A stretch of 41,858 nt of DNA from JAVBNH01 sp031551635 (GTDB lineage: Bacteria > Bacillota > Clostridia > Oscillospirales > Acutalibacteraceae). The stretch lies in the NCBI GenBank assembly GCA_031551635.1, contig JAVBNH010000014.1:1-41858 (forward strand), written 5' to 3'. The position numbers and the translations under genes were made by a program. This document shows, piece after piece, positions 31,865 through 39,747 of the stretch. Under the pieces are notes generated by a model that searched no databases, had not been told where the DNA came from, and saw nothing but the letters and a program-made list of their open reading frames with translations. Each line of letters starts with the position of its first letter. Positions within the stretch are counted from its first letter, which is position 1.

Positions 31865-32941
31865 TTATTTTTTACCGGTGAAGCCGTTTATCGCATCGAT
31901 TATAATATAAATAAATTTCATAATTCTATTATAAATAACTTTAAAAATAGAATATTTAACAATCGTTTCGCCCTCACGGACATCACTCTCAGCTGCGTCA
32001 ACCGACTTATAATATATAGTCGTCTCAAAGCCGTATCTGTCAGCATCAATACTTGCCATCGCATCAAGAACATCGTTCTCTGTGACGCCGTAACGAATGT
32101 GCTGATACTGTTTTTCGATGATAAAAAACATCGCTCTGGCGGTTTCAATTGCTTTACCGTCCGTGTCCTTCGGGGGAGCGATAATCTGAATTTCCGCCGC
32201 TTCGCCGCCTCCTATAGTGCCCTGCATCCTGTCCTCAACAGCGAAGGTATTTTCAAAACAGGTGATACCGGAGAGGTCGATATTTGTCGAGGGGCCGTAG
32301 CCGTTGCGGATAAGAACCCCAGTGCGGCTGTTTTTGCTTGTTGAGCAGTTTGTGAAGCTGACATTAGTGCAGTCATAGGCGCAGTCAAAATAGAAGCCGC
32401 CCTGATTGCTTTCGTTAGCCTGAACATTGATAAAGCTTATCTTATCGGATGCGAGGATATTTACCGAGCCGCGTGTGCCGTGCTTTGCGACGACATTCTC
32501 AAGCGTGACATCAGATGAGCCGCCGAAAATCCGGATAGGGAAGTCCACGCGGTATAACGCGTCAACAGTCAAATCCTTTATCAAAACATCAGAACCCTTA
32601 ACGGTCAGCACATCGAACTTGGAATCATTCAAATCAACAAAAAGGGGATGAATTGAAATAGCCGCGTCCTCTGTTTTTCCTTGAATTGTAATATCGGTAA
32701 TTACTGTACCGGCATATTCTCCGGTGCCTATCGGGTTTGTGAACACAGTGCCGTAGATGTCAACAGTTCCGCCCGCGCCTGCTGCGGTAATAGCCTCGGC
32801 AAGTGTGCCGGTGAAGCTGTCGGCAGAGCCGTTAAGTTTGATATAGCCGGGCAAATCCGAAGCTCCTGCGCTTACACAAAGAGTGAGCAGCATTACAAAG
32901 CTCAGTAGTATCGAAACGATTTTGGAAGATGTTTTTTTCAT
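31865..32941 (-). CDS. Secreted right-handed beta-helix protein
   Basis: A 358-aa exported protein: signal peptide MKKTSSKIVSILLSFVMLLT with likely cleavage after SAGAS, then a parallel beta-helix with repeated V/I-x-N/D ladders (DVLTVKGSDVLIKDLTVDA, SSDVTLENVVAKHG, TNVSFTNCSTSKNSRTGVLI). Pectate-lyase-like and polysaccharide-modifying enzymes have this fold, but no catalytic motif is evident. The C-terminus ends in a hydrophobic stretch (FKVIYNRIMKFIYIIIDAI) that may attach to the membrane or pair with a partner. ATG 32941 follows AGGAGG at 8 nt; earlier in-frame starts (32968, 32947) are less well placed. Confidence 0.75.
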   Translation of the reverse strand: MKKTSSKIVSILLSFVMLLTLCVSAGASDLPGYIKLNGSADSFTGTLAEAITAAGAGGTVDIYGTVFTNPIGTGEYAGTVITDITIQGKTEDAAISIHPLFVDLNDSKFDVLTVKGSDVLIKDLTVDALYRVDFPIRIFGGSSDVTLENVVAKHGTRGSVNILASDKISFINVQANESNQGGFYFDCAYDCTNVSFTNCSTSKNSRTGVLIRNGYGPSTNIDLSGITCFENTFAVEDRMQGTIGGGEAAEIQIIAPPKDTDGKAIETARAMFFIIEKQYQHIRYGVTENDVLDAMASIDADRYGFETTIYYKSVDAAESDVREGETIVKYSIFKVIYNRIMKFIYIIIDAINGFTGKK

Positions 32942-32966
32942 ACTCATTACCTCCTGTTCGGTTACC

Positions 32967-32995
32967 ATTGTACTACTTTTTTAAGCGCTTTGCAA
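32967..32995 (-). promoter_or_regulatory. Promoter of the beta-helix gene with a palindrome in the spacer
   Basis: Minus-strand TTGCAA (32990-32995), 17-bp spacer, TACAAT (32967-32972). The spacer starts with AAGCGCTT, an 8-bp palindrome overlapping the -35 end, in the style of LacI-family half sites. Regulation is inference. Confidence 0.6.
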
Positions 32996-33077
32996 GTCCT
33001 TTTTTCAGCGATTCTACTTCTCTTTATAAAATAATTCCAAAAGAATAGTATAAATTATTAAAAAACATGATTAAATA

Positions 33078-33974
33078 TTAATTACCAAAGCGGATTTTCT
33101 GAAGGTCGCGGTAGTTAATTAGCTTAATGCCACAGGCTTCGATATGCTGTTTTGTCTGCGGGTCCATAAATAGCTGATACTCCCATACCCTGTGTCTCCA
33201 TGAGCCGGAGGTTCCCTTAAGCTCTTCGCATTCCTGCGAGGGGTGAATATATGTCTCAGTAACGCCGGGCTCAAAGGTTTTATACAGCTCGTATATGTAC
33301 TCTTTAAAAGCGTCATAGCTGTCATTCTGCGGTCCGTTCCAGTCGCCGGGCATGAGATAGTCAAGGATTGCGACACCTCTGTCGGTGGCGTATTTTGAAA
33401 AATTGTCAAAAAGACCCACAATCGTTTCCTTCGGAACATTTATGCCGAGCATCTGATTGCTGAACTGAGCGTCTGTAAATTTGCCGGGGAAGCGGAAGGG
33501 GAGTTTATATTCTCCGCAAATATCAATAACAAGATTTAATAGCTCAAAGCGTCCTGTTTCTATTCCGTATAGCGAGCCCATATGATTGTCAAGGTGTGAG
33601 GGCTTCATTCCGAGATTCAGCATATGCTCAACCTGAGCGCGTATCTCAGCCTCAACCTCGTCTATATCGGCGTTTTCTTCAAAAATATCGCTGTCGTCAT
33701 GCATATAGCCCTCTTTGTCACGCAGAGAATTATTAGGCACGCGGCTTATCGGCATCCAGCGATAATTACCCCACTCAGAGGTTGTCGTCAGATGGATTCC
33801 GAAGGCAAATTCAGGGTGGGCGTTTGAAAACATAACCGCTTCTTTAGCCCAGCCGCAGGGCGGCATAATTGTTGAAGAGGTCAGACAGCCGTTTTGAAAC
33901 AAATCAAAAACCGCAAGGTTCGCCGCGCGGCACATGCCGCAGTCGTCCGCATTGATAATTAAATACTTGTCCAT
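33078..33974 (-). CDS. YdjC/ChbG-family carbohydrate deacetylase
   Basis: A 298-aa YdjC-fold protein with the family metal site: INADDCGMC near the N-terminus (D-D), FGIHLTTTSEWG, KPSHLDNHMGSLYG, and ETYIHPSQE. ChbG deacetylates chitooligosaccharides, others act on different acetylated sugars, so the substrate is open. No signal peptide, so it works in the cytoplasm. It lies 59 nt downstream of hflX on the same strand, and an AAAGTCGGTTA motif occurs in its leader as well as in that of the GH29 gene. Confidence 0.82.
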   Translation of the reverse strand: MDKYLIINADDCGMCRAANLAVFDLFQNGCLTSSTIMPPCGWAKEAVMFSNAHPEFAFGIHLTTTSEWGNYRWMPISRVPNNSLRDKEGYMHDDSDIFEENADIDEVEAEIRAQVEHMLNLGMKPSHLDNHMGSLYGIETGRFELLNLVIDICGEYKLPFRFPGKFTDAQFSNQMLGINVPKETIVGLFDNFSKYATDRGVAILDYLMPGDWNGPQNDSYDAFKEYIYELYKTFEPGVTETYIHPSQECEELKGTSGSWRHRVWEYQLFMDPQTKQHIEACGIKLINYRDLQKIRFGN

Positions 33975-34033
33975 TTTTTTTCCTCACTTTACTTACTTTA
34001 GTTTATTTTATGCTAACCGACTTTAAAAAAGGA

Positions 34034-35281
34034 TTAGCATATATATTGTTCAATCGCGCTGAGCTGCGCAATGTCTACAATCGCTTCTAAAAGTACCCCA
34101 TGCTCAAGAAATTCTTCAGACAAAACTGCGCCGTACTGTCTGATATGAGCATTTACTGAGCCCTCGTTGAAAGGTACAAGCAGCTTCACGCGCCTCTTTG
34201 TCTCCGGCAGCGCTTCGCTAATTTTCAAAAGGAGTCTGTCAATACCCTCACCCTTAAGCGCGGAAATTTTGACAGTATATTTATCTTCCGGAAGCATAAA
34301 GGAATCCGGTGCAATATCACACTTATTATATACATCGATAATCGGCTTTTCTCCCGCGCCGAGTTCTTTCAACACTTCCTTTGTAACCTTAATCTGCTCC
34401 TCCATGTTTTCGTCACAGGCGTCACAGATATTTAGAATCAAATCGGCGTAAACAGCCTCCTCAAGGGTTGACTTGAAGGCTTCTATAAGCATATGCGGAA
34501 GTCTTGAAACAAAGCCGACAGTGTCCACAAGCATTATATTACGTCCGTCCGGAAGCTTCAGCGCTCTGGAGGTCGGGTCGAGCGTCGCGAAAAGCATATC
34601 CTGAGCCAGCACTCCAGCGTCGGTCAGAGTGTTTAGGAGGGTCGATTTTCCGGTGTTAGTGTAGCCGACTATAGCGACAACCGTAACTTCATTTTTACGT
34701 CTCCTGCTGCGAAGAAGGTCGCGCCTTTTTTCAACAGTTTTCAGCTCGTCCTTGAGCTTTTGAATGCGCCGCCTTATATGTCTGCGGTCAGTTTCGAGCT
34801 TGCTCTCACCCGGACCTCTCGTGCCTATTCCGCCGCCAAGCCTTGACATTTCAACGCCTTTACCTGTCAGGCGTGAGAGCGAATATTGAAGCTGAGCCAG
34901 CTCAACCTGTTTTTTACCCTCAGATGAATGCGCGCGCAATGCGAAAATATCGAGAATAAGCATCGTTCTGTCTATTACGCGTACATCAACCGCTTTTTCG
35001 ATGTTTTTTATCTGGGAGGGGGATAACTCGCCGTCAAAAATCAACAGGGTAATCTCGTTCTGCGTGCAAATTTCTTTGATTCGCGATATGATTCCGCTGC
35101 CTACATAGGTTGCGTTATCAGCCTTTTCGCGCTTTTGAATAACCTTGCAAAAAACTTCCGCGCCTGCCGAAAAAGCAAGCTCCTGAAGCTCATAAACCGA
35201 GCGTTCAGCGTCAAAGTCGCCGGTATCAAGGCAAACCAGCACTGCAAGCTCCTTAATTGTTGTGTTTTCATTTAATTCCAT
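34034..35281 (-). CDS. hflX: GTPase HflX
   Basis: A 415-aa ribosome-associated GTPase. An N-terminal HflX domain ends in the glycine-rich GGGIGTRGPGESKLETDRR motif, a coiled-coil linker follows, and the G domain has G1 GYTNTGKS (206-213), DTVGFVSRLP (G3), and NKCD (G4). HflX splits stalled ribosomes and rescues heat-damaged ones. The C-terminal domain is present. ATG 35281 has a Shine-Dalgarno (AAGGA). It is divergent from the lipoprotein gene at 35372, leaving 90 nt for both promoters. Confidence 0.93.
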   Translation of the reverse strand: MELNENTTIKELAVLVCLDTGDFDAERSVYELQELAFSAGAEVFCKVIQKREKADNATYVGSGIISRIKEICTQNEITLLIFDGELSPSQIKNIEKAVDVRVIDRTMLILDIFALRAHSSEGKKQVELAQLQYSLSRLTGKGVEMSRLGGGIGTRGPGESKLETDRRHIRRRIQKLKDELKTVEKRRDLLRSRRRKNEVTVVAIVGYTNTGKSTLLNTLTDAGVLAQDMLFATLDPTSRALKLPDGRNIMLVDTVGFVSRLPHMLIEAFKSTLEEAVYADLILNICDACDENMEEQIKVTKEVLKELGAGEKPIIDVYNKCDIAPDSFMLPEDKYTVKISALKGEGIDRLLLKISEALPETKRRVKLLVPFNEGSVNAHIRQYGAVLSEEFLEHGVLLEAIVDIAQLSAIEQYIC

Positions 35282-35309
35282 AAAAAATCCTTATCTGTTT
35301 AAGTTAAAC

Positions 35310-35338
35310 TGGACATTGCCGGAGTAATCTGATATAAT
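35310..35338 (+). promoter_or_regulatory. Promoter of the Thr-rich lipoprotein gene
   Basis: TGGACA (35310-35315), 17-bp spacer, TATAAT (35333-35338), 33 nt before the chosen start. Confidence 0.7.
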
Positions 35339-35371
35339 TAGCGCGAAATACATTAAATGGAGACAAATTTT

Positions 35372-36016
35372 ATGAAAAAATACTTTTGCTTGCTTTTAAC
35401 ACTTATTATTCTTATCTGCGCGCTTTCTTCCTGCAAGGAAGATACCGATAATGAGACGACAACACAGCAGACGACAAGCTCTGTCTCAACCGCCGAAACG
35501 TCAGGCGAGTATGAGTATGTTGAGGTTACTCTAACCGACAGCTCCGGGAATTTTGTCGCTGTAGGCACCACGCGGGTACTTAAAGCGACAACGAGAGCGC
35601 AAACTACTTCGGTTGATTCGCAGGGGAATGTATATACCGAAGCTCCAAGGACTACCGCCACGACCACCCAGCCTTCATTCACAAGCTCAACAGCTGACAG
35701 CACCGGCTCACAGACGAAAAATTCAACTACCACTGCGCCGAAAAATTCGGATAACGAGAGCACTACGCTCAGCACGGTTGAGAGAGCCGAGTTTATAACC
35801 GTAGCGAAAAACAGCGTGCTCAAGGCATTGAACGCTCAGATGATTGAGTTCCAGTATAATCTTGACTGGGAAATCACCGTTAACAACGGCACAGTATATC
35901 TCCGGGCGTATATCGAGCTGACCTCTAACGCATATCAATATTTCAACTGCAGAATTGACTATAACTCAAAGCAAACCACATTTCTCGAAATTGACGGCAA
36001 AAACTATATCGGATAA
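35372..36016 (+). CDS. Thr-rich lipoprotein of unknown function
   Basis: A 214-aa protein with signal MKKYFCLLLTLIILICALSSC (lipobox L-S-S-C), a Thr/Ser-rich linker of about 110 residues that would span the wall, and a compact C-terminal domain of about 75 residues (FITVAKNSVLKALNAQMIEF, LDWEITVNNGTVYLRAYIEL). I do not recognise the domain. The start at 35372 is used because GGAG lies 9 nt upstream; an ATG at 35357 is in frame but part of the ribosome-binding region. A terminator follows at 36052. Confidence 0.72.
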   Translation: MKKYFCLLLTLIILICALSSCKEDTDNETTTQQTTSSVSTAETSGEYEYVEVTLTDSSGNFVAVGTTRVLKATTRAQTTSVDSQGNVYTEAPRTTATTTQPSFTSSTADSTGSQTKNSTTTAPKNSDNESTTLSTVERAEFITVAKNSVLKALNAQMIEFQYNLDWEITVNNGTVYLRAYIELTSNAYQYFNCRIDYNSKQTTFLEIDGKNYIG

Positions 36017-36051
36017 ATTATATGATTTTACTTTTAATCTGAACTTAGTAT

Positions 36052-36080
36052 AACACCGGTTCTCCGGTGTTTTTTTTTTT
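36052..36080. terminator. Terminator with an 11-T tract
   Basis: AACACCGG-TTCT-CCGGTGTT, then a run of T to 36080. It ends the lipoprotein transcript; the convergent GH29 transcript could also use the stem but has no strong T-run on its side. Confidence 0.88.
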
Positions 36081-36091
36081 GCTTTTAACAC

Positions 36092-37459
36092 TTATTCACT
36101 CTCGAATAATGCGATTTTTTTAAATATAACCTTATCTCTCGCCGCAGTAACACGAATTCTAATCTCGTCGCAATATAGGTTAACGCGGCAAATCTTCTTG
36201 TGTCCGACACAGGTTCCGCTATAATTATTGCCGAATATATCAAATTGATTCTTTGATTCAATGCAAAAAGTCTCGACACGCTGCCCCTGAGCAATATCTT
36301 CCATGAGCATTATATAATTCACCGCGACGCATTCGGGGAATTTATAAGTGATAAGCTGCTGCGTTTCGCTAAGCTCTTCGCTTGTAACTATTACATCACT
36401 GTCAAGCGCGTGGTCAGTACTGAAGCTATCTTTTATAAGCTCGCCCAGCTCAGCAAGGCGTTTTATATCCGCTTCGTTAAAGCGGCCTGAGGGCATGGGA
36501 GGTATATTCAGGTTAAAGGTCGCGTTATTACCGACAGAGGACAGATAGGTGTCAAAAAGTCTTTCAAGGGAATGAGGTTTCTCGGCTTCATGATAAAACC
36601 AACCGTTACGAATCGACATATCGATTTCGCTCGGGCAATAAACAAGTCCCTTTGAATAAAGGATATTCGGCAGCGAGCCGATAGCGTCATCGGTATTATA
36701 CATGAAAGATAAATCACCCTCCAATACCGCGCCGCTTGTTTGAATATCCTTGTTTCTATGGCAGAGCTCATGCGGCACAACAGACCATTCCGCATGTCTC
36801 ATAGTACCGGATTCGTTGCCGCACCAACGCATATCGGGACCTGCGTCATTAAAAATAAGCGCGTTAGGCTGCAGCTCATTGATAAGAGAAATATAACCCT
36901 CAAAGTCATATACCTGCTTTTTACCGTTAGCACCCTCGCCGCAGGCACCGTCAAACCAGACATAAAAGATTTCGCCGTAATTGCTCAGCAGCTCCCTGAG
37001 TTGATTTTTATAGTATACATTATATTCGTCTGTTCCGTAATACTCAGAATTTCTGTCCCAGGGTGAGATGTACACTCCGAAATGGATGCCGCCTCTGCGG
37101 CATGCGTCTGAGAGCTCGCGGACAATGTCGCCCTTGCCGTTCTTATATGGGCTGTTTTTAAGGGAATGCTCGGTATACTGAGAAGGCCAGAGGCAAAAGC
37201 CGTCATGATGCTTCGCGGTAATAACTGCGCCCTTCATACCGGCTGATTTGATAGCCTCAACCCATGAATCACAATCAAGGTCATAAGGGTTGAACATCGT
37301 CGCGGGATCCTCCGCGCCGTTTCCCCATTCATTGCCGGTGTAGGTGTTTGGTCCGAAGTGTATAAAGGCATAAAACTCAATATCATTAAGCATTCTGAGT
37401 TGTTTATCACTCGGATGAACCCTTGCTGCCTGTTTGAGAAATTCTTTTATATCATTCAT
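36092..37459 (-). CDS. GH29 alpha-L-fucosidase
   Basis: A 455-aa glycoside hydrolase. GH29 features: FYAFIHFGPNTYTGNEWGNG, the TAKHHDGFCLWPS motif (residues 81-93), GVYISPWDRN, and the catalytic nucleophile aspartate in VWFDGACGEG (D170). The C-terminal 110 residues form a separate beta-rich domain, possibly a discoidin-like carbohydrate-binding module. There is no signal peptide, so it acts on imported fucosides in the cytoplasm. Fucose release from host mucin or milk glycans is a common lifestyle trait of gut Clostridia; the specific linkage is unknown. Confidence 0.9.
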   Translation of the reverse strand: MNDIKEFLKQAARVHPSDKQLRMLNDIEFYAFIHFGPNTYTGNEWGNGAEDPATMFNPYDLDCDSWVEAIKSAGMKGAVITAKHHDGFCLWPSQYTEHSLKNSPYKNGKGDIVRELSDACRRGGIHFGVYISPWDRNSEYYGTDEYNVYYKNQLRELLSNYGEIFYVWFDGACGEGANGKKQVYDFEGYISLINELQPNALIFNDAGPDMRWCGNESGTMRHAEWSVVPHELCHRNKDIQTSGAVLEGDLSFMYNTDDAIGSLPNILYSKGLVYCPSEIDMSIRNGWFYHEAEKPHSLERLFDTYLSSVGNNATFNLNIPPMPSGRFNEADIKRLAELGELIKDSFSTDHALDSDVIVTSEELSETQQLITYKFPECVAVNYIMLMEDIAQGQRVETFCIESKNQFDIFGNNYSGTCVGHKKICRVNLYCDEIRIRVTAARDKVIFKKIALFESE

Positions 37460-37492
37460 ATTTTAACCGACTTTCAAATAAATAATAGAAAC

Positions 37493-37521
37493 ATATTATC
37501 ACCATTTCGGCAATTTTTCAA
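37493..37521 (-). promoter_or_regulatory. Promoter of the GH29 gene
   Basis: Minus-strand TTGAAA (37516-37521) and TAATAT (37493-37498), 17-bp spacer, 34 nt before the ATG. Confidence 0.65.
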
Positions 37522-37591
37522 GTGAATCGTAATAAATATAAAAACATTCTTCAAAAACAGTCATATAAAAAATACTTGTCCCATATCTTAT

Positions 37592-37631
37592 ACTAAGTTT
37601 AGATTATGGAAATTGACAAACTTAGTTTTTT
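37592..37631 (+). terminator. Terminator-like hairpin in the spoIIM leader region
   Basis: ACTAAGTTT (37592-37600) pairs with AAACTTAGT (37618-37626) across a 17-nt loop and is followed by T5-6 on the plus strand. No plus-strand gene ends upstream of it, so it might attenuate spoIIM or belong to an unseen small transcript. Confidence 0.5.
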
Positions 37632-37750
37632 ATATTCTGAACTTAGTGCTGGCTAATGTTCATAAACAAAGCCCCCGGAAAATAGTATTGCTTACTGTTT
37701 TATCAGTACCTGAGTATTATTTAAAAGAGTAAAAAAGAAGGGTCAAAAAA

Positions 37751-38389
37751 ATGAAGAAAATTAAAAAAAGATTTAATGTCGTGAAAATAAAAAAGCCGGA
37801 GGTGCTTGGCAAATATAACTCGATGATTATTCTCAGCGCGTTGTTTATTGCGGGGTTAATTGCCGGTGCTATGATTATCAGGCAGAATGACAGTTATATA
37901 ATGGGAAAACTAGACGAGATTTTTATCAGCTTCCACAGCACACGCGCGGCACAGACAATGCCCGAAACCTTTGCAAACTCAATTCTTGTAAACCTCAGCT
38001 TTTTAATTTCTGCGTTTTTTTTCGGAATGAGCTGCATTGGCTTGCCGTTTGTCTGCATTATTCCTATACTCAGAGGGCTCGCGATAGGGTTAAGCTCCGG
38101 TTATCTTTATATGAGTTTCGGTTTGCAGGGTATCGGTTTTTTTACTCTGACAATTCTACCCGGCGCGGTTATAGCGGTCACAATGCTGCTCATCAGCTGT
38201 AATGAAAGCCTGAAAACTTCGGTTGATTTATTCAGGATGCTTGTCAATAACGGCGGAGGTGACAGCAAGCTAATAAAACGGTATCTGAGTGTTTACATAA
38301 TAATTATTTCGCTTACTCTATTGTCCGGAGTTATTGATATGCTTGCAGTTAAGCTGTTTTCGGCATTGTTCGCGCTTGGTATTAGTTAA
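37751..38389 (+). CDS. spoIIM: Stage II sporulation protein M
   Basis: A 212-aa protein with about five membrane helices, matching SpoIIM/DUF95: a basic start, an early helix (SMIILSALFIAGLIAGAMII), then GLPFVCIIPILRGLAIGLSSGYLY and PGAVIAVTMLLISCNES. SpoIIM works with SpoIID and SpoIIP to remodel septal peptidoglycan for engulfment in the sporangium. Start follows AGAAGGGTC. It faces the xer gene, with only 3 nt between the stops and no terminator; in B. subtilis spoIIM and xerD also lie near each other. A sigma-E promoter would be expected, but I cannot locate one with confidence. Confidence 0.9.
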   Translation: MKKIKKRFNVVKIKKPEVLGKYNSMIILSALFIAGLIAGAMIIRQNDSYIMGKLDEIFISFHSTRAAQTMPETFANSILVNLSFLISAFFFGMSCIGLPFVCIIPILRGLAIGLSSGYLYMSFGLQGIGFFTLTILPGAVIAVTMLLISCNESLKTSVDLFRMLVNNGGGDSKLIKRYLSVYIIIISLTLLSGVIDMLAVKLFSALFALGIS

Positions 38390-38392
38390 GAG

Positions 38393-39370
38393 CTATTTCG
38401 TACGCTTTTTAGGTTCAATTTTCGCAAGCGGATTCGCATCAACCGCAGTTTTTATCTGCTCATCAAAAACATGAGTGTATATCTGAGTGGTGTTTAGGTT
38501 TTCATGCCCGAGTATCTCCTTGAGCACAAGAACATCCGCGTCGGCGTATTGATACAGCAGGGTAGCCGCTGTGTGTCGAAGGGTATGAACAGAAAAACCC
38601 ATTTCGGAAAGTCCGCATTTTTTGAGATTCTTCTCGATGATAAGCTCAACTGAGCGTGGATTAATGCGGTTGTTATTACGGCTTATAAAAAGAGCATTTT
38701 CATCCTTTAAGCCCATTCGCGGTCGCACGGCGAGGTAATTTTCAATCGCTTTCAAGCAAAGCTCATTCAGATATACCAGCCGTTCCTTATTACCTTTTCC
38801 TATAATACGAATGGTGCTATCAGGCCCAATGCTGGCGCAGTCAAGCGAACAAAGCTCGGAAAGTCGCATGCCGGTATTTAAAAACAGAGCAATGATGCAA
38901 TAATCGCGTTCATAATAAGGACCGTCTACACAAGCAAGCAAATCAAGGCTTTGCACAAGAGTGAGAAATTTTGGCAAACGTTTGTTTGCCTTTGGAAGCT
39001 CGAGACCTATCATGGGATTCGAGCTTAAAAGCGAACGATTCGCGTGAAGATATTTAAAAAATCCGCGAATCGATGAAATTTTGCGTGATAATGTCTTTGA
39101 AGAATTATGGTGATCATTTTTATAAGCTGCAATAAAAGAATACGCATCCTCAAGCGAAATCTGCTTAAAAAATTCAATATCGAGCGAACGAATATCAATA
39201 TCTTTTAAATCAGTATTTTTAGGAGCCAGACCGAATTCAAGCATCAGAAATTTAAAAAACTTCACAAGGTCATGAATATAAGCCTCAGCCGTTCTTTGAG
39301 AACGGCTTTTTATCGCAAGCTGATAATTAATATAATCCTTAAGCAGCTTTGGATACGGCGACAAATCCAT
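38393..39370 (-). CDS. xerD: Xer-type tyrosine recombinase (XerD/XerC)
   Basis: A 325-aa site-specific recombinase: N-terminal SAM-like core-binding domain (about 1-115), catalytic domain with R169 (NTGMRLSE), a basic strand K (GKGNKERLVY), HTLRH (H262, R265), H289 (LGHENLNTTQIYTH) and nucleophile Y298. All catalytic residues are present. Xer proteins resolve chromosome dimers at dif and are exploited by phages that integrate there. Base composition matches the host genes, not the neighbouring prophage, and it sits beside spoIIM as in other Firmicutes, so it is probably the chromosomal gene. Whether it is XerC, XerD or a single-protein system such as XerS cannot be told. Confidence 0.88.
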   Translation of the reverse strand: MDLSPYPKLLKDYINYQLAIKSRSQRTAEAYIHDLVKFFKFLMLEFGLAPKNTDLKDIDIRSLDIEFFKQISLEDAYSFIAAYKNDHHNSSKTLSRKISSIRGFFKYLHANRSLLSSNPMIGLELPKANKRLPKFLTLVQSLDLLACVDGPYYERDYCIIALFLNTGMRLSELCSLDCASIGPDSTIRIIGKGNKERLVYLNELCLKAIENYLAVRPRMGLKDENALFISRNNNRINPRSVELIIEKNLKKCGLSEMGFSVHTLRHTAATLLYQYADADVLVLKEILGHENLNTTQIYTHVFDEQIKTAVDANPLAKIEPKKRTK

Positions 39371-39511
39371 AAATAATCAAATCCTTCACAAACAAAATAA
39401 ACAGATTAAGCTGAAAAAAGGCTTGCGCTTAACAACAGGCTCATAATAGAGATAAGCTTATAATACTCAATAAAAACACATAAAACAAGCAAATTTCCCC
39501 TATCTCTCTCC

Positions 39512-39549
39512 CCCGAACTTCGTTAAATATTAATTTAACGAAGTTCGGG
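39512..39549. other. dif-like palindrome, candidate prophage attachment site
   Basis: A perfect inverted repeat with 17-bp arms (39512-39528 and 39533-39549) around ATTA. Its inner 28 bp (39517-39544) read as 11-bp arm ACTTCGTTAAA, 6-bp centre TATTAA and 11-bp arm TTTAACGAAGT, which is the layout of XerCD dif sites, and ACTTC at the start matches the B. subtilis dif as I remember it. It lies between the xer gene and the prophage. The same hairpin plus T6 on the plus strand also looks like a terminator, so the site is a candidate, not proven. The small phage ORF ends within its right arm. Confidence 0.5.
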
Positions 39550-39711
39550 ATTTTTTAAGCTCTTTTTGATTGTAACACAATGCAATCCTCTATTCAACAA
39601 AAACATAAATTCATGTGCCGACATTTCACCGTATGTACCGTCCGAATACATAATTAAATATTTGTCCTTATTGCGTTTCTCAAAAAATGTTATATTCTTT
39701 TTATTTGTCAT
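39535..39711 (-). CDS. Small inovirus protein of unknown function
   Basis: A 58-aa protein (MTNKKNITFFEKRNKDKY..., ending LKNPELR), charged and without a membrane helix. It is the last gene of the prophage before the dif-like site, and its last codons and stop lie inside the right arm of that palindrome. ATG 39711 follows AAAGGAT at 9 nt; an in-frame start at 39720 also exists. It lies 37 nt after the Rep tail. An ssDNA-binding or regulatory role is possible but not shown. Confidence 0.55.
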   Translation of the reverse strand: MTNKKNITFFEKRNKDKYLIMYSDGTYGEMSAHEFMFLLNRGLHCVTIKKSLKNPELR

Positions 39712-39747
39712 TACAATCATATCCTTTAAATGCGGTAATGGAAAAGA

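Noticed and set aside
31775..32344. 189-aa plus-strand frame over the end of the beta-helix gene
   Set aside because: Antisense to a gene with signal peptide, Shine-Dalgarno and promoter; the frame crosses a terminator and has no ribosome-binding site.
38393..39370. Xer recombinase as a phage-encoded integrase
   Set aside because: Its base composition is host-like, it lies outside the dif-like palindrome and beside spoIIM; filamentous phages commonly use the host Xer proteins.
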